A stretch of 64,000 nucleotides of DNA, from NCBI GenBank assembly GCA_022486815.1, contig JAKVJW010000008.1:43030-107029 (forward strand), in the 5' to 3' direction. The notes below the pieces were generated by a model. That model saw only the letters and a list, made by a program, of their open reading frames with translations, did not search any database and had not been told where the DNA came from. Below are positions 36,862 to 46,955 of the stretch, in pieces. The translations under genes and the position numbers were made by a program. The stretch's first letter is position 1. Each line of letters starts with the position of its first letter. The DNA is from Prevotella sp. (GTDB taxonomy: Bacteria; Bacteroidota; Bacteroidia; Bacteroidales; Bacteroidaceae).

Positions 36862-37106
36862 CAACAACGGAGGAAAAGATACTGTTATTGACTCGCCTAT
36901 GCGTAACCATCCGTGACTTCTCCCACAGACCTTACCTAAGGAATTCATCGTTACCGATTTCTTTATCAAAGTCCCATTCCTTCCGCCACTGCGGATTGAC
37001 AAGGCAGAAATATCCAGATATGAAATAAAAAAATCGGTCAGTTTCACATTTTAACTTCGAAATAATTAATATCAATCGGATAATTAATCCGCACATAACA
37101 AATAAT

Positions 37107-37553
37107 ATGGCACAAAGTTTTTCATTTAACAAAAGACAGAAAGAAAAATCGAAACAGAAGAAGAAATTAGAAAAACAAAAGCGCAAGGAACTTCGGAAAA
37201 GTCAGGGTAAGAGTTCTATGGATGATATGATCGCATACGAGGATGAATATGGTCGACTCCATTCTTCTCCGGATGATATTGTCAAGGACGAAGTAAAACT
37301 AGAGGACATTGAGGTCTCTATTCCAAAGAAAAGTGATGACGAAGGAGGAAATGGTTCTTTGATAGGAAAAGTATCTTACCTCAATGTAGAAAAAGGCTAT
37401 GGCTTTATCCAACAGGAGGATGCGAGAAACAGTTTTTATTTCCGCTTGAGCAATGCCCCTGATGAAATTGAGATAGAAGACAAGGTCTCTTTTAAAACCG
37501 AAGATAGTGCAAGAGGCAAGAATGCTATTGATATTGCCATCGTCAGCAGATAA
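37107..37553 (+). CDS. Cold-shock-domain protein with basic N-terminal extension
   Basis: 148 residues. Residues 1-35 are very rich in Lys/Arg/Gln (KRQKEKSKQKKKLEKQKRKE), residues 36-83 are acidic, and about 84-148 form a cold-shock domain (GKVSYLNVEKGYGFIQ with the RNP1-like GYGFI; the RNP2 region reads NSFYFRLSN instead of the usual VFVH type). Such proteins bind single-stranded RNA or DNA. The architecture is common in Bacteroidetes and differs from the 70-residue CspA. It lies 23 bases before rarA. Confidence 0.88.
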   Translation: MAQSFSFNKRQKEKSKQKKKLEKQKRKELRKSQGKSSMDDMIAYEDEYGRLHSSPDDIVKDEVKLEDIEVSIPKKSDDEGGNGSLIGKVSYLNVEKGYGFIQQEDARNSFYFRLSNAPDEIEIEDKVSFKTEDSARGKNAIDIAIVSR

Positions 37554-37576
37554 CCATTGTATTTTCGACATCTTCC

Positions 37577-38920
37577 ATGGATCTTTTCGATTCTGCCGTC
37601 CGTAGCCAACGGGCGAGTTCTTCGCCTCTGGCTTCACGCATGCGACCCAACACTCTTGATGAAGTAGTCGGGCAACAGCATATTATCGGAAAAGGGAAAC
37701 TTCTTTATCGTTGCATCAAAGCAGATAAGTTGTCTTCCATTATCCTTTATGGGCCTCCGGGAACCGGAAAGACAACTCTTGCCAGAGTGATTGCTCATAC
37801 AACCAGTGCAGACTTCAAACAGGTCAACGCAACGACTTCCGGAAAGAAAGACATGGAAGAGGTAATCAAAGTTGCGAAATACAACTTTGGTGCTTTTCAG
37901 AAAAAAACGATTTTATTTATCGATGAAATCCATCGTTTTAATAAAGCTCAACAGGATTATCTCCTGCCCTACGTGGAAGATGGTACGGTAATCCTTATCG
38001 GAGCGACTACAGAGAATCCTTATTTTGAAGTGAACGGTGCACTTCTCTCCCGCTCTACCCTGTTCGAGTTGAAGCCACTTTCAACAACGGATCTTCTCAC
38101 CCTCGTCAAACGTGCCTTCTCTACAGAGAAGGGACTGGCAAAAGAACATGCTCTCATCGATGACGATGCGGCCATATTTCTGGCCGAAACCGCTGACGGT
38201 GATGCACGGACACTTTATAACGCACTCGAACTTGCTGCTGAGACCACAGAACGGGACAAGGACGGTATCATTCATATCACTTTGGATACTGCTCGCGAAT
38301 GTATACAGAAACGGGTAATCCGGTATGATAAAGAAGGTGATCACCATTATGATACTATCTCTGCCTTTATTGAAAGCATGAAACACACGGCTCCCGATGC
38401 TACTCTTTATTATCTTGCACGTATGCTCGTCGCAGGTGAAGACCCGAAATATATTGCCCGCCGTATATGTGTCTGTGCCTCGGAAGATATAGGACTGGCT
38501 GATTCCAATGCTCTGGCTGTTGCGGTCAATGCGTTCTTAGCCGTAGAGCGGATCGGTATGCCTGAATGCCGCGAGATCCTTGCTCACGCTGCACTTTATG
38601 TTTGCATGGCTCCTAAATCTGATACTTGCCAGGGAATAAATACGGCTATGGCAGATGTACAGAAAACCGGAAATGTGGCTATTCCTGCTTTCCTTCAGGA
38701 TGCGAGTTATGCCGGAGCCGACAAACTGGGCCGGGGGAAAGGGTTACGAGATATTCACAAATATCCCAATCACTACGTCCAACAGCCTTGCCTGCCTGAA
38801 AAACTGGCTGGCAGAATCTATTTTCATCCTACAGAACAGGGGGATGAAAAACGCTTGATGGATGATTTCAGAAAACTCACAGGACAGAAAGAAACAACGG
38901 CATCAGAAAAAGAAATATAA
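37577..38920 (+). CDS. rarA: Replication-associated recombination protein A (RarA/MgsA, AAA+ ATPase)
   Basis: 447 residues. It acts on stalled replication forks with SSB. N-terminal [17 protein letters not shown] precedes Walker [13 protein letters not shown] (about 58-69), Walker [16 protein letters not shown], sensor 1 [19 protein letters not shown] and sensor 2 [11 protein letters not shown]. The C-terminal MgsA tetramerisation part includes [24 protein letters not shown] sequence, [11 protein letters not shown] and a final KYPNHYVQQ. The next gene, xpt, starts one base after its stop. Confidence 0.96.
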   Translation: MDLFDSAVRSQRASSSPLASRMRPNTLDEVVGQQHIIGKGKLLYRCIKADKLSSIILYGPPGTGKTTLARVIAHTTSADFKQVNATTSGKKDMEEVIKVAKYNFGAFQKKTILFIDEIHRFNKAQQDYLLPYVEDGTVILIGATTENPYFEVNGALLSRSTLFELKPLSTTDLLTLVKRAFSTEKGLAKEHALIDDDAAIFLAETADGDARTLYNALELAAETTERDKDGIIHITLDTARECIQKRVIRYDKEGDHHYDTISAFIESMKHTAPDATLYYLARMLVAGEDPKYIARRICVCASEDIGLADSNALAVAVNAFLAVERIGMPECREILAHAALYVCMAPKSDTCQGINTAMADVQKTGNVAIPAFLQDASYAGADKLGRGKGLRDIHKYPNHYVQQPCLPEKLAGRIYFHPTEQGDEKRLMDDFRKLTGQKETTASEKEI

Positions 38921-38921
38921 A

Positions 38922-39491
38922 ATGAAAACGCTAAAAGAACGTATCCTCAAAGATGGAAAGTGTTATCCGGGTGGTATTCTCAAAGTAGATAAGTTTATTA
39001 ATCACCAGATGGATCCGAACCTGATGAAGCAATGTGCCGTAGAATTTATCAAGCGCTATGCGGGTACGGAAATCAACAAGATCCTGACCATAGAAGCATC
39101 GGGGATCGCTCCGGCTATCATGATGGGATTTCTCCTGGACTTACCGGTCGTGTTCGCTAAGAAGAAGAAACCTTCGACAATGGAAAACCAACTCTCCACT
39201 ACTGTTTTCTCTTTTACCAAGCAACGGGAGTATCACGTGGTCATCTCCAGGGATTATCTTACTCCGAAGGATAAGGTACTATTCATTGATGATTTCCTGG
39301 CTTACGGAAATGCAGCTAAGGGCATCATCAACCTCTGCCGCCAGGCTGGATGCAGCCTCGTAGGGATGGGATTCATTATCGAGAAGGCTTTCCAACATGG
39401 ACGGGAAGCCATTGAGAAAGAAGGTGTACGCTGTGAATCACTGGCTATCGTCGAATCGCTTGATAATTGCCAGATCAAACTGAAAGATTAG
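38922..39491 (+). CDS. xpt: Xanthine phosphoribosyltransferase
   Basis: 189 residues from ATG 38922, the usual length for the family; an in-frame upstream extension overlaps rarA and is not used. It makes XMP from xanthine and PRPP. Features: [37 protein letters not shown], the PRPP-binding [31 protein letters not shown] and [10 protein letters not shown]. It starts immediately after rarA. A strong hairpin follows. Confidence 0.92.
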   Translation: MKTLKERILKDGKCYPGGILKVDKFINHQMDPNLMKQCAVEFIKRYAGTEINKILTIEASGIAPAIMMGFLLDLPVVFAKKKKPSTMENQLSTTVFSFTKQREYHVVISRDYLTPKDKVLFIDDFLAYGNAAKGIINLCRQAGCSLVGMGFIIEKAFQHGREAIEKEGVRCESLAIVESLDNCQIKLKD

Positions 39492-39521
39492 ATTACGACC
39501 CTGACTGAAAGGAAAGAAACA

Positions 39522-39561
39522 AAGAGGGGCTGATACCGGAAACAGGGTATCAGTCCCTCTT
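39522..39561. terminator. Bidirectional terminator between xpt and aldA
   Basis: 16-bp stem AAGAGGGGCTGATACC / GGTATCAGTCCCTCTT (one G-U) with an eight-base loop between convergent genes. A/T flanks suit both directions. Confidence 0.85.
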
Positions 39562-39566
39562 ATAGT

Positions 39567-41012
39567 TTATTCTGGACCATACTGTGTATCCAGATACACC
39601 ACATGGGTTTGCAGGTATTCTTCCAGACCGTGCTTACCGTCAGCACCACCGATACCTGACTTCCGCCAACCGGCATGGAAGCCTTGGACTGCTTCAAAGT
39701 TTTCACGGTTGATATACGTTTCACCATATTTCAATTCCCGATTCAACTTTACGGCCATATCCAGATCTTTTGTATAGATAGACGATGTCAGGCCATATTC
39801 ACAGTCATTGGCCATCTCTATAGCCTCATCAACAGTATCATAGGTTACAACAGGCAGGACCGGGCCGAAGGTTTCCTTCTGCACGATATCCATATCCTGC
39901 CGTGCATGATCCAGGATGGTAGGCTCAATGAAGTATCCTTTATCTCCGATACGATGACCACCGCAGACCAATTCGCAACCTTGCTCCACGGCATGTTCGA
40001 TCTTCCCTAACACAGAGTGGAGTGCTTTCTCTTCGATCAGTGGTCCCATATCCAGATCTTCGATCTTTGAAGGATCACCTACCTTGACAGCCTCAAAACC
40101 GGCCACAAGTTTATCCATAAATGCATCCTTTATACTCCGATGCACATATACTCGTTCCACATTATTACACACCTGCCCCGTATTGATGACACGTGAATCA
40201 ATGATCGCCTTCACGGCCAAATCAAGATCTGCATCCGGCAGGACAATGGCTGGAGCTTTCCCGCCCAGTTCCAGAGATACCTTGGTAATATTCTCTGCGG
40301 CAGCGTGCATGATCTGCTGACCGGCACTCACACTTCCTGTCAGACTCACCATGCCCACTTTGGGATTAGAGGCAAGAGCATGTCCTACGACAGATCCCTT
40401 TCCGAACACCACATTTACCACTCCGGCAGGGAGCTCTACCTCCTGGCAGATTTGAGCAAAAACATACATATTCTCCGGAGTCAACTGTGACGGTTTCATC
40501 ACAATGGTATTTCCGGTAAGCAGTGCCGGCGCTGCCTTCCTGGCTATCAGGAAGAAGGGGAAATTCCACGGCAAGATACCAGCCGTAACTCCAATAGGAC
40601 GCTTGAACAGGAAAATATTCTCATTCGGACGGTCACTCGGTATCACCTCTCCTTCATAGCGACGGGCCCAGCCTGCCATATAGTCAAAATACTCAGCCGT
40701 AGAAGAGACTTCTCCGTTTGCAAGTGCCTGAGTCTTTCCACCCTCACGCACGATGATATCAGCGATCTCCGGAGCTCTCCTCCGAATCTCTTCAGCTATC
40801 TTCTTCAGATAAACTGCCCGTTCCACGGAGGGCGTCTGTTCCCATTTCTTCTGGGCTTTCTGAGCAGCTTCCACTGCCTCACTGGCATCTTCTGCAGTTC
40901 CGTCCGGCTGACAGCAAATGACCTTTTCTGTAGCCGGATTAAGCACATCAATCCATTTTTCTGATTTGTTCTGGACGAATTGTCCAGCAATAAACATCTT
41001 TAGCTCTTTCAT
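39567..41012 (-). CDS. aldA: Lactaldehyde/aldehyde dehydrogenase
   Basis: 481 residues, very close in pattern to E. coli AldA over its full length. It oxidises L-lactaldehyde, a product of rhamnose and fucose breakdown, to lactate with NAD. Motifs are the NAD-binding GILPWNFPFFLIARKAAPALL, KPSQLTPEN, TGSVSAGQ, the general-base Glu in LELGGKAPAIV, the catalytic Cys in NTGQVCNNVERVYV, ETFGPVLPVV, and the C-terminal NRENFEAVQGFHAGWRKSGIGG (in part) and EYLQTHVVYLD. With rhaM in the window it suggests rhamnose use, although rhaA, rhaB and rhaD are not here. A minus-strand TATCTTTG box at 41077-41070 is a good promoter candidate. Confidence 0.92.
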   Translation of the reverse strand: MKELKMFIAGQFVQNKSEKWIDVLNPATEKVICCQPDGTAEDASEAVEAAQKAQKKWEQTPSVERAVYLKKIAEEIRRRAPEIADIIVREGGKTQALANGEVSSTAEYFDYMAGWARRYEGEVIPSDRPNENIFLFKRPIGVTAGILPWNFPFFLIARKAAPALLTGNTIVMKPSQLTPENMYVFAQICQEVELPAGVVNVVFGKGSVVGHALASNPKVGMVSLTGSVSAGQQIMHAAAENITKVSLELGGKAPAIVLPDADLDLAVKAIIDSRVINTGQVCNNVERVYVHRSIKDAFMDKLVAGFEAVKVGDPSKIEDLDMGPLIEEKALHSVLGKIEHAVEQGCELVCGGHRIGDKGYFIEPTILDHARQDMDIVQKETFGPVLPVVTYDTVDEAIEMANDCEYGLTSSIYTKDLDMAVKLNRELKYGETYINRENFEAVQGFHAGWRKSGIGGADGKHGLEEYLQTHVVYLDTQYGPE

Positions 41013-41069
41013 AGGTATATCGGGTTAAATGAATAAAGACAGACTCTTTTCATAAGGATCTGTCAGAAG

Positions 41070-41077
41070 CAAAGATA
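41070..41077 (-). promoter_or_regulatory. aldA promoter -7 box
   Basis: Minus-strand TATCTTTG, 58 bases before the ATG at 41012. Confidence 0.55.
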
Positions 41078-41208
41078 ATGATAAAAAGAATTAGATTGTT
41101 CTAATCCTTTCTCATTTGTGCAATGTTTAACATTTCTTTAAAATCACGCATCACATTCTTTTCTACCTCAACACCAAATACGGATCAACATCAGCGGCAA
41201 CCCCTCTT

Positions 41209-42348
41209 TCAGTCTTTTCGGTCCCACATCTGCAACACCTTTTCCACAATCGGTGCCATATCATAATATTTATATTCAGCCAGCCTTCCACCGAAGATCA
41301 CATTTTTCTCCTGATCGGCCAGTGCCTTATATAGAAGGTACAGGCCATTGTTACGCTTGTCATTTACAGGGTAATAGGGTTCCATACCTTCTTTCCACTC
41401 GGCTGAATATTCGCGTGAAATCACAGTCTTCGGATTCTTATACACTTCCTGACCGAAATTTTCGAAGTGCTTGTGCTCGATGATCCGTGTATAAGGTACC
41501 TCACGGGCGGTATAGTTGACTACTGCATTTCCCTGATAATTAGGAACATCCAGTATCTCCTGCTCAAACTTCACCGTACGATACTGGAGTTTCCCGAAAC
41601 AATAGTTGAAAAACTCGTCTATCTTACCGGTGAACAGCATCCTGTCTGCCATGCCATGCCATCTCTCAGGATGGGAAAAATAATTCTCTCCTACTACAAT
41701 ATCAGCACCTTTCAAAAGTCCGTCGATAAGCACATTGTACCCGCCCTTCGGTATTCCCTGATAATCATCATTGAAATAATTATTGTCGAAAACGAGTCTC
41801 ACGGGTAACCGGCGGATAATAAAAGCAGGAAGCTCCGTACATTTCCTGCCCCACTGTTTCTCAGTATAACCTTTGATCAACCGTTCATAGACAGTCTTGC
41901 CGATGAGCAACTGGGCCTGCTCTTCCAGATTCCTCGGTTCTGAAATACCGGCAGCATCCAACTTCCGGCGTATCTCTGCCCGTTCAGAGTCCAATTTTTC
42001 CTGAGCCTCAGCGGGAGTCACTACTCCCCACATCTGATAAAAGGTGTTCATATTGAAGGGCAGATTATACAATTTCCCTTTATAGTCAGCTACCGGAGAA
42101 TTTGTATACCGGTTAAATTCCACGATCGAATTGACAAAATCCCATACCCTTTTACTGGATGTATGGAAGATATGAGCTCCATATTTGTGTACATGGATGC
42201 CTTCTACATTCTCACAGTAAAGATTACCTCCTGTCTGCTGTCTCTTGTCTATAACCAGACAAGTCTTCCCGTTTTTCATCGCCATATAAGCAAACATAGC
42301 ACCATAAAGGCCGGAGCCTACTATCAAATAGTCATATTTCGCCATCAT
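41209..42348 (-). CDS. glf: UDP-galactopyranose mutase
   Basis: 379 residues; ATG codons at 42348 and 42345 are both possible. Glf converts UDP-galactopyranose to UDP-galactofuranose for surface polysaccharides, using reduced FAD. Features: FAD-binding IVGSGLYGAMFAY (about 8-20), IDKRQQTGGNLYCEN, KYGAHIFHTS, NLPFNMNTFYQMWG, GYTEKQWGRKC and PKGGYNVLIDGLL, with the conserved tail GLYLLYKAL and FGGRLAEYKYYDM. It stands downstream of the PgpH-like gene with a 66-base gap, on the same strand. Confidence 0.96.
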   Translation of the reverse strand: MMAKYDYLIVGSGLYGAMFAYMAMKNGKTCLVIDKRQQTGGNLYCENVEGIHVHKYGAHIFHTSSKRVWDFVNSIVEFNRYTNSPVADYKGKLYNLPFNMNTFYQMWGVVTPAEAQEKLDSERAEIRRKLDAAGISEPRNLEEQAQLLIGKTVYERLIKGYTEKQWGRKCTELPAFIIRRLPVRLVFDNNYFNDDYQGIPKGGYNVLIDGLLKGADIVVGENYFSHPERWHGMADRMLFTGKIDEFFNYCFGKLQYRTVKFEQEILDVPNYQGNAVVNYTAREVPYTRIIEHKHFENFGQEVYKNPKTVISREYSAEWKEGMEPYYPVNDKRNNGLYLLYKALADQEKNVIFGGRLAEYKYYDMAPIVEKVLQMWDRKD

Positions 42349-42414
42349 TAATCAATTATAATTTCGGATTCCATCATACAGAAAAAGCGGATCTTCCTCT
42401 ATTGGTCCTTCTTC

Positions 42415-44580
42415 TCAACCTCGGTACTCATCCGGATAAGTCTTTCCATGTGCCGGATTCAACTTTAACGAACTGGTAACTGATTTCCTTTTTTGTTTTT
42501 CTGAATCCGACTCCGTGGAGTCAGAATTCTGCCGTTTGAGTTCAGGATAAGAGATCCGGGTATGATAGATCGACATCAGCCGTTCGATGAGGACTTCCTT
42601 AGCCTGGGCAATATCTCGGAAAGTAATCGGACATTTTATAAAAAATCCCTCTGCTACCTGACCATCAATCAATCTGTTGACAAGGTCACTGATACTCTTC
42701 TCTGTATGCTCCGGCAGGGAGCGCGATGCGGCCTCGACCGTATCAGTCATCATCAGGATAGCTTGTTCACGAGTAAACGGATTGGGCCCGGGATAACGGA
42801 AATCGGCAGGATCGATCTCTTCATCTGGATGTTCATTCTTGTATTTCACATAGAAATACTTAGTAAGTCCTGTACCATGATGGGTGGCGATAAAAGCCTT
42901 CAGAACACTCGGCAGGCCGATCTGGTCTGCGATCTTCATACCTCCGGTGACATGACCGATGATGATTCGGGCACTTTCCTTGCAGGTCATCTTGGTATGA
43001 GGGTTCACGCCGGCTTGATTTTCTGTAAAAAACACAGGATTGGTTATCTTTCCGATATCATGGTACAGAGCTCCTGTACGAACCAGCAGACTGTTTGCTC
43101 CGATCTTGTTGGCTATCTCTGCGGCCAGATTACCGACAGTGACAGTATGCTGGAAAGTGCCGGGAGCAACCTCACTCAGCCTCCTCAATATACCCTTGTT
43201 TGTATTCGAAAGTTCTACGAGCGTCACATCAGAGACGAATCCGAAGGTTTTCTCGATAAGATACATCAGTGGATTGGCCAATAAGAGGAACACGCCATTG
43301 ATAAGGAAATAGGTATACATGCTCCGGTCCATCTTCATGACATGATTGCTCTGTAACAGATTCAGGGCAAAATAGACAACCATACTGACAAAAGTCACGA
43401 ACAGGGCTGTCTTGATGAACTGCAGACGGCTGGAAAGTTCGCGCAGGGAATAAATGGCCAAAATACCGGCAATCAGTTGCACGATGATAAACTCATACTG
43501 GTATTTTACAGCCGCTGCACAGATCAGAACCATCGTGGCATGAGTGACGAAAGCTGTCCGTGAGTCCATAAAAACCCTTACGAAGACAGGGGCCAGGGCA
43601 AAAGGAATAATATAGACACTAAACACATTATGCTCCATGATCAGTGACGTCAGTATTGGAAAGATGATGATCATCGAATAGAGCATCATGATATTCCGTG
43701 TCTTCTCAAAGTAATCTTTCCTGAACAAGACCAGATATAAGGTGAATAATATCACAAGTATGGAGACAAACATCAATTGTCCAAGCATGGTAGAAGTTAA
43801 TTCTACCCGAGTAGCACTCCTCCGCTTCATTTCCTTTTCATAGGAATTCAATACTTGATATTCATAGTCGTCAATGATCTCACCCCGGTCTATTATTTTC
43901 TGTCCTCTCAGTACCATACCACTGGCCAACGGTATGCTGTTCAGGAGATCTTGTCTTTCTGCTTTACTTCTCGTTTTATCACGGACGAGATTGGGTTCGA
44001 TATAATTATTCAAGTTGCATCGCTGCAGGACGATACGTTCTCTATTCAGTTTCTCATCCATAAACAACTGTTCGTACGCTGCTATCGTAGAATAGATACC
44101 ACTTACTTGTGTACTTCGGGCCATTTTCCCCTTAACGACTCGGATCATACTGGTAGAGTCCTTGCCTATGGTGTTATATTCCGGCGTGCTGATAATACCC
44201 GACTGATAAAGTTGATGAAGCCTGTTGGCAATCATCGGAATATAGTCTTGAGGCAGACCGGAAATACCATCTTTGAAATCATGAAGGAATTTGGCAATAT
44301 TCACCTTCTCCACCTGAGTATTATACCTATAATAAGGTTGGTATTTCCTCAACAGGGAATCCTTCTCCTTCCGGACAGTCTGATCAGTCTTGTACACCGG
44401 GAAATCAAACTTGGCTATAAAGGATCCGTACATCCACGGTTTGCCGATATCATAGTTGAATTGCCTGCCCTCATTGCGTGGTAAAAACCAGACAATGACA
44501 ACAACCGTCACGCTGATAAAACCGGCCAACTTGAAAAATTCATGCCAATAGTGCTTATCTTGTTTTTTGAATAACTTCAT
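42415..44580 (-). CDS. PgpH-like 7TM receptor with HD phosphohydrolase domain
   Basis: 721 residues. One N-terminal membrane helix (about 18-35) is followed by an extracytoplasmic 7TMR-HDED sensor domain (about 50-270), about seven membrane helices (275-460) and a cytoplasmic HDIG domain (about 480-640). The metal-binding HD motif is GALYHDIGK, with earlier FQHTVTVGNLAAEIA and later MTDTVEAASRS. This is the architecture of PgpH, which degrades cyclic di-AMP in Firmicutes; whether the Bacteroidetes version has the same substrate is inferred. A Lys/Ser-rich tail follows position 680. Confidence 0.9.
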   Translation of the reverse strand: MKLFKKQDKHYWHEFFKLAGFISVTVVVIVWFLPRNEGRQFNYDIGKPWMYGSFIAKFDFPVYKTDQTVRKEKDSLLRKYQPYYRYNTQVEKVNIAKFLHDFKDGISGLPQDYIPMIANRLHQLYQSGIISTPEYNTIGKDSTSMIRVVKGKMARSTQVSGIYSTIAAYEQLFMDEKLNRERIVLQRCNLNNYIEPNLVRDKTRSKAERQDLLNSIPLASGMVLRGQKIIDRGEIIDDYEYQVLNSYEKEMKRRSATRVELTSTMLGQLMFVSILVILFTLYLVLFRKDYFEKTRNIMMLYSMIIIFPILTSLIMEHNVFSVYIIPFALAPVFVRVFMDSRTAFVTHATMVLICAAAVKYQYEFIIVQLIAGILAIYSLRELSSRLQFIKTALFVTFVSMVVYFALNLLQSNHVMKMDRSMYTYFLINGVFLLLANPLMYLIEKTFGFVSDVTLVELSNTNKGILRRLSEVAPGTFQHTVTVGNLAAEIANKIGANSLLVRTGALYHDIGKITNPVFFTENQAGVNPHTKMTCKESARIIIGHVTGGMKIADQIGLPSVLKAFIATHHGTGLTKYFYVKYKNEHPDEEIDPADFRYPGPNPFTREQAILMMTDTVEAASRSLPEHTEKSISDLVNRLIDGQVAEGFFIKCPITFRDIAQAKEVLIERLMSIYHTRISYPELKRQNSDSTESDSEKQKRKSVTSSLKLNPAHGKTYPDEYRG

Positions 44581-44775
44581 GAATATTCTTTAAAAACATT
44601 TATTCTTTGCGAAAGTACGAAAAAAATTGCAAAATATTAAGGTCAACTGGATAAAGTCATAAAAAACAAGCATTATACTTGCAGATCGGGTATAATGCTT
44701 ATGAATAGTTAATCCTTCTGTAAGGCGGACGACTCTACTTCTATCGCCCTCCTATCAAGCCAGATTCAAGCCCCC

Positions 44776-45306
44776 CTATTTGATGATCCGATAGTAGTCG
44801 GATTTGCGGGGCTTGATCGTATGAGGGAAACTTGCAGCATAACCCAGTGAAAGAGCACCTATTCCGATAAGGCCATCCGGAAGTCCCCACTGTTTCAGCA
44901 GGGCTTTGCCTTCTTCAGTCTTGAACATGGCATCTTCCCGATTGATCCAACAGGATGCAAGACCGATAGAATGAGCTGCCAGCATCATACTGCCTAATAC
45001 CAGACTACCGTCCTTAATACTGTTGACCCAGTCTGCCGGTGCCAAGACCAGGACAAGTGTCGGCGCATCGTAATACGGATTACTCGTGACCCCCATGGCT
45101 TTTGCATTCATCCTGGCCAATTGTCCGATCAGTTCCTCATTCTGTACGGCAACGATCCATGGGTCCTGCTTTCCCATACCGGTAGGAGCCCATGTTCCGG
45201 CATCAAGGACGGCCTTCAACTCTTCATCCTTAATCTGCTCTTTCTTAAAACGGCGGATACTTCTTCTTTCCCGGATTGCTTTCAGAACTTCATTGTCCAT
45301 CATCAT
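44776..45306 (-). CDS. Nitroreductase-family flavoprotein
   Basis: 176 residues; three consecutive ATG codons (45306, 45303, 45300) are possible starts. The FMN-binding pattern of the family is present: AIRERRSIRRFK near the N-terminus, GTWAPTGMGKQDPW, MMLAAHSIGLASCWINR and the C-terminal GIGALSLGYAASFP. Members reduce nitro compounds, quinones or other substrates with NAD(P)H; the physiological substrate is not readable. It lies just downstream of the type II NADH dehydrogenase gene on the same strand (54 bases). Confidence 0.9.
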   Translation of the reverse strand: MMMDNEVLKAIRERRSIRRFKKEQIKDEELKAVLDAGTWAPTGMGKQDPWIVAVQNEELIGQLARMNAKAMGVTSNPYYDAPTLVLVLAPADWVNSIKDGSLVLGSMMLAAHSIGLASCWINREDAMFKTEEGKALLKQWGLPDGLIGIGALSLGYAASFPHTIKPRKSDYYRIIK

Positions 45307-45360
45307 ATCGTTTTGTATATTATGAAATAAAAATGCTCATACAGAAAATAAAGCCTAAAG

Positions 45361-46740
45361 TCAGGCCTTCTCCTTGACGACATTCTCCGGTTTCTGTTCT
45401 TTCTGCATCAGGTCTTTACCCCAATGCATGACGGCCTCACGTGCATCACGGTCTTTCTCCACTTTCGCCTTCTTGGGATAGAAAATCATACGTAGAGATT
45501 GATTGTAGTTGAAATAATTCCACATCCAGTTGAGTAATACGACGACCTTATTGCGTACGCCCAATATAGAGCGGAGGTGAACGACCAGCCACATTACCCA
45601 GGCAAAAAAGCCTTGGATCTTTACGGTCTTAAAATCTGCGACGGCCTTGTTCCGTCCTACAGTAGCCATAGAACCGAGATTTTTGTAATGGAAAGGCTTC
45701 AATTTCTTCCCCTTTTCCAACCGGTGAATATTCTTCGCCAGAAGTTGCCCTTGCTGAATGGCAACCTGAGCCAATTGCGGATGTCCTTTCGGATAGGCTT
45801 CATCTCCACTCATGATACACTGGTCTCCGATGGAGAAGACACTTTCCATACCTGGGATACGGTTGAAGGCATCCACTTTGATCCGACCACCGTGACCGAT
45901 CATTGACGGATCCATATTGCCGATGGACACGCCTGCTATACCACTCACCCAGATAAATGTGCGGGTAGCTATCTCACTGCCATCCTGAAGGAGAACTTTA
46001 TAGTTCTGATAGTCCATCACTCGCTTGTTCAACAGGATATTGACTCCCATACGACGGAGAAACTCTTCTGCCTTTTGTGAAGCTGCCGGCGACATCGCTG
46101 AAAGCAACTTTGAGGAAGCTTCTATCAGATAGATATTTATGAGACTCTTGTCCAGTTCCGGATAGTCATGGGGGATGACACTTTTCTTCATTTCAGAGAG
46201 CACTCCGGCTATTTCTACCCCGGTAGCACCACCGCCGACAATCACGAAGTTCAGCAGTTCCTGACGCTCCAGATCGGTTGCACAGGTAATCGCTCGCTCC
46301 AGATTGGCCAATATTGCATTCTGTAATCCCATCGCCTCCGAAACGTTCTTCATCGGCATGGCTTCTTCTGCAATGTGCTTATTCCCATAATAATTGGTCG
46401 TTGCACCGGCTGCCAGAATCAGATAATCATAGTCTATCTTTCCTATTGAGGTCTGGATAATCTTTTTATCAGGAAATATCGAACGCACTTCTGCCATCCG
46501 AAAATAGATGTTATGGTTTTTCTTGAAGATCCTTCGAAAAGGAAATGATATGGAACTAGGTTCCATTCCGGCTGACGCCACTTGATAGATCAGTGGTTGA
46601 AACTGATGATAGTCATTCTTGTCAACCAGGATAATCTGCATACCTGAATGGCGCAATTCATTCGCCAGTTTCAGTCCTCCGAAGCCACCACCTACGATGA
46701 CTACACGCTTTTTACCATTTTTGTCAATATTCAAACTCAT
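45361..46740 (-). CDS. ndh: Type II NADH dehydrogenase (NDH-2)
   Basis: 459 residues. A single-subunit, non-proton-pumping enzyme that passes electrons from NADH to quinone at the inner membrane. FAD-binding VIVGGGFGGLKLANEL is at about 12-27, followed by YHQFQPLIYQVASAG, LAAGATTNYYG, the NADH-binding FVIVGGGATGVEIAGVL (about 163-179), ASSKLLSAMSP, SIGDQCIM and AQVAIQQGQLLAKN. The C-terminal part (about 370-430) contains the membrane-associating segment FFAWVMWLVVHLRSILG. A Lys/Glu-rich tail follows. Confidence 0.93.
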   Translation of the reverse strand: MSLNIDKNGKKRVVIVGGGFGGLKLANELRHSGMQIILVDKNDYHQFQPLIYQVASAGMEPSSISFPFRRIFKKNHNIYFRMAEVRSIFPDKKIIQTSIGKIDYDYLILAAGATTNYYGNKHIAEEAMPMKNVSEAMGLQNAILANLERAITCATDLERQELLNFVIVGGGATGVEIAGVLSEMKKSVIPHDYPELDKSLINIYLIEASSKLLSAMSPAASQKAEEFLRRMGVNILLNKRVMDYQNYKVLLQDGSEIATRTFIWVSGIAGVSIGNMDPSMIGHGGRIKVDAFNRIPGMESVFSIGDQCIMSGDEAYPKGHPQLAQVAIQQGQLLAKNIHRLEKGKKLKPFHYKNLGSMATVGRNKAVADFKTVKIQGFFAWVMWLVVHLRSILGVRNKVVVLLNWMWNYFNYNQSLRMIFYPKKAKVEKDRDAREAVMHWGKDLMQKEQKPENVVKEKA

Positions 46741-46830
46741 TTTTCAAACTGCATTATCAAGTAATTGACAAATTTACTGAATTTGTATCATTTCCACAAA
46801 ATGATATAGACAAAATATGTTAAGAACGGA

Positions 46831-46944
46831 TCAGTATATATCCGGCATCAACCAGCTCCATAATAGAATGACTATGGTGATAAAAAGAGCGATAGCAGCC
46901 AGCCAGATCAGGGTATGGCCGATAATATTCAGAAATTTCTTCAT
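46831..46944 (-). CDS. 37-residue single-span membrane protein
   Basis: ATG 46944 to TGA 46831 encodes a 37-residue peptide beginning MKKFLNIIGH, with one long hydrophobic span LIWLAAIALFITIVILLW and ending WLMPDIY. It begins 11 bases after the ferredoxin stop on the same strand, so the two are almost certainly cotranscribed. The clean membrane-helix pattern with a positive N-terminus argues that it is real. Function unknown; it could anchor the ferredoxin or act with the neighbouring NDH-2. Confidence 0.6.
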   Translation of the reverse strand: MKKFLNIIGHTLIWLAAIALFITIVILLWSWLMPDIY

Positions 46945-46955
46945 CTGTGTCACTA

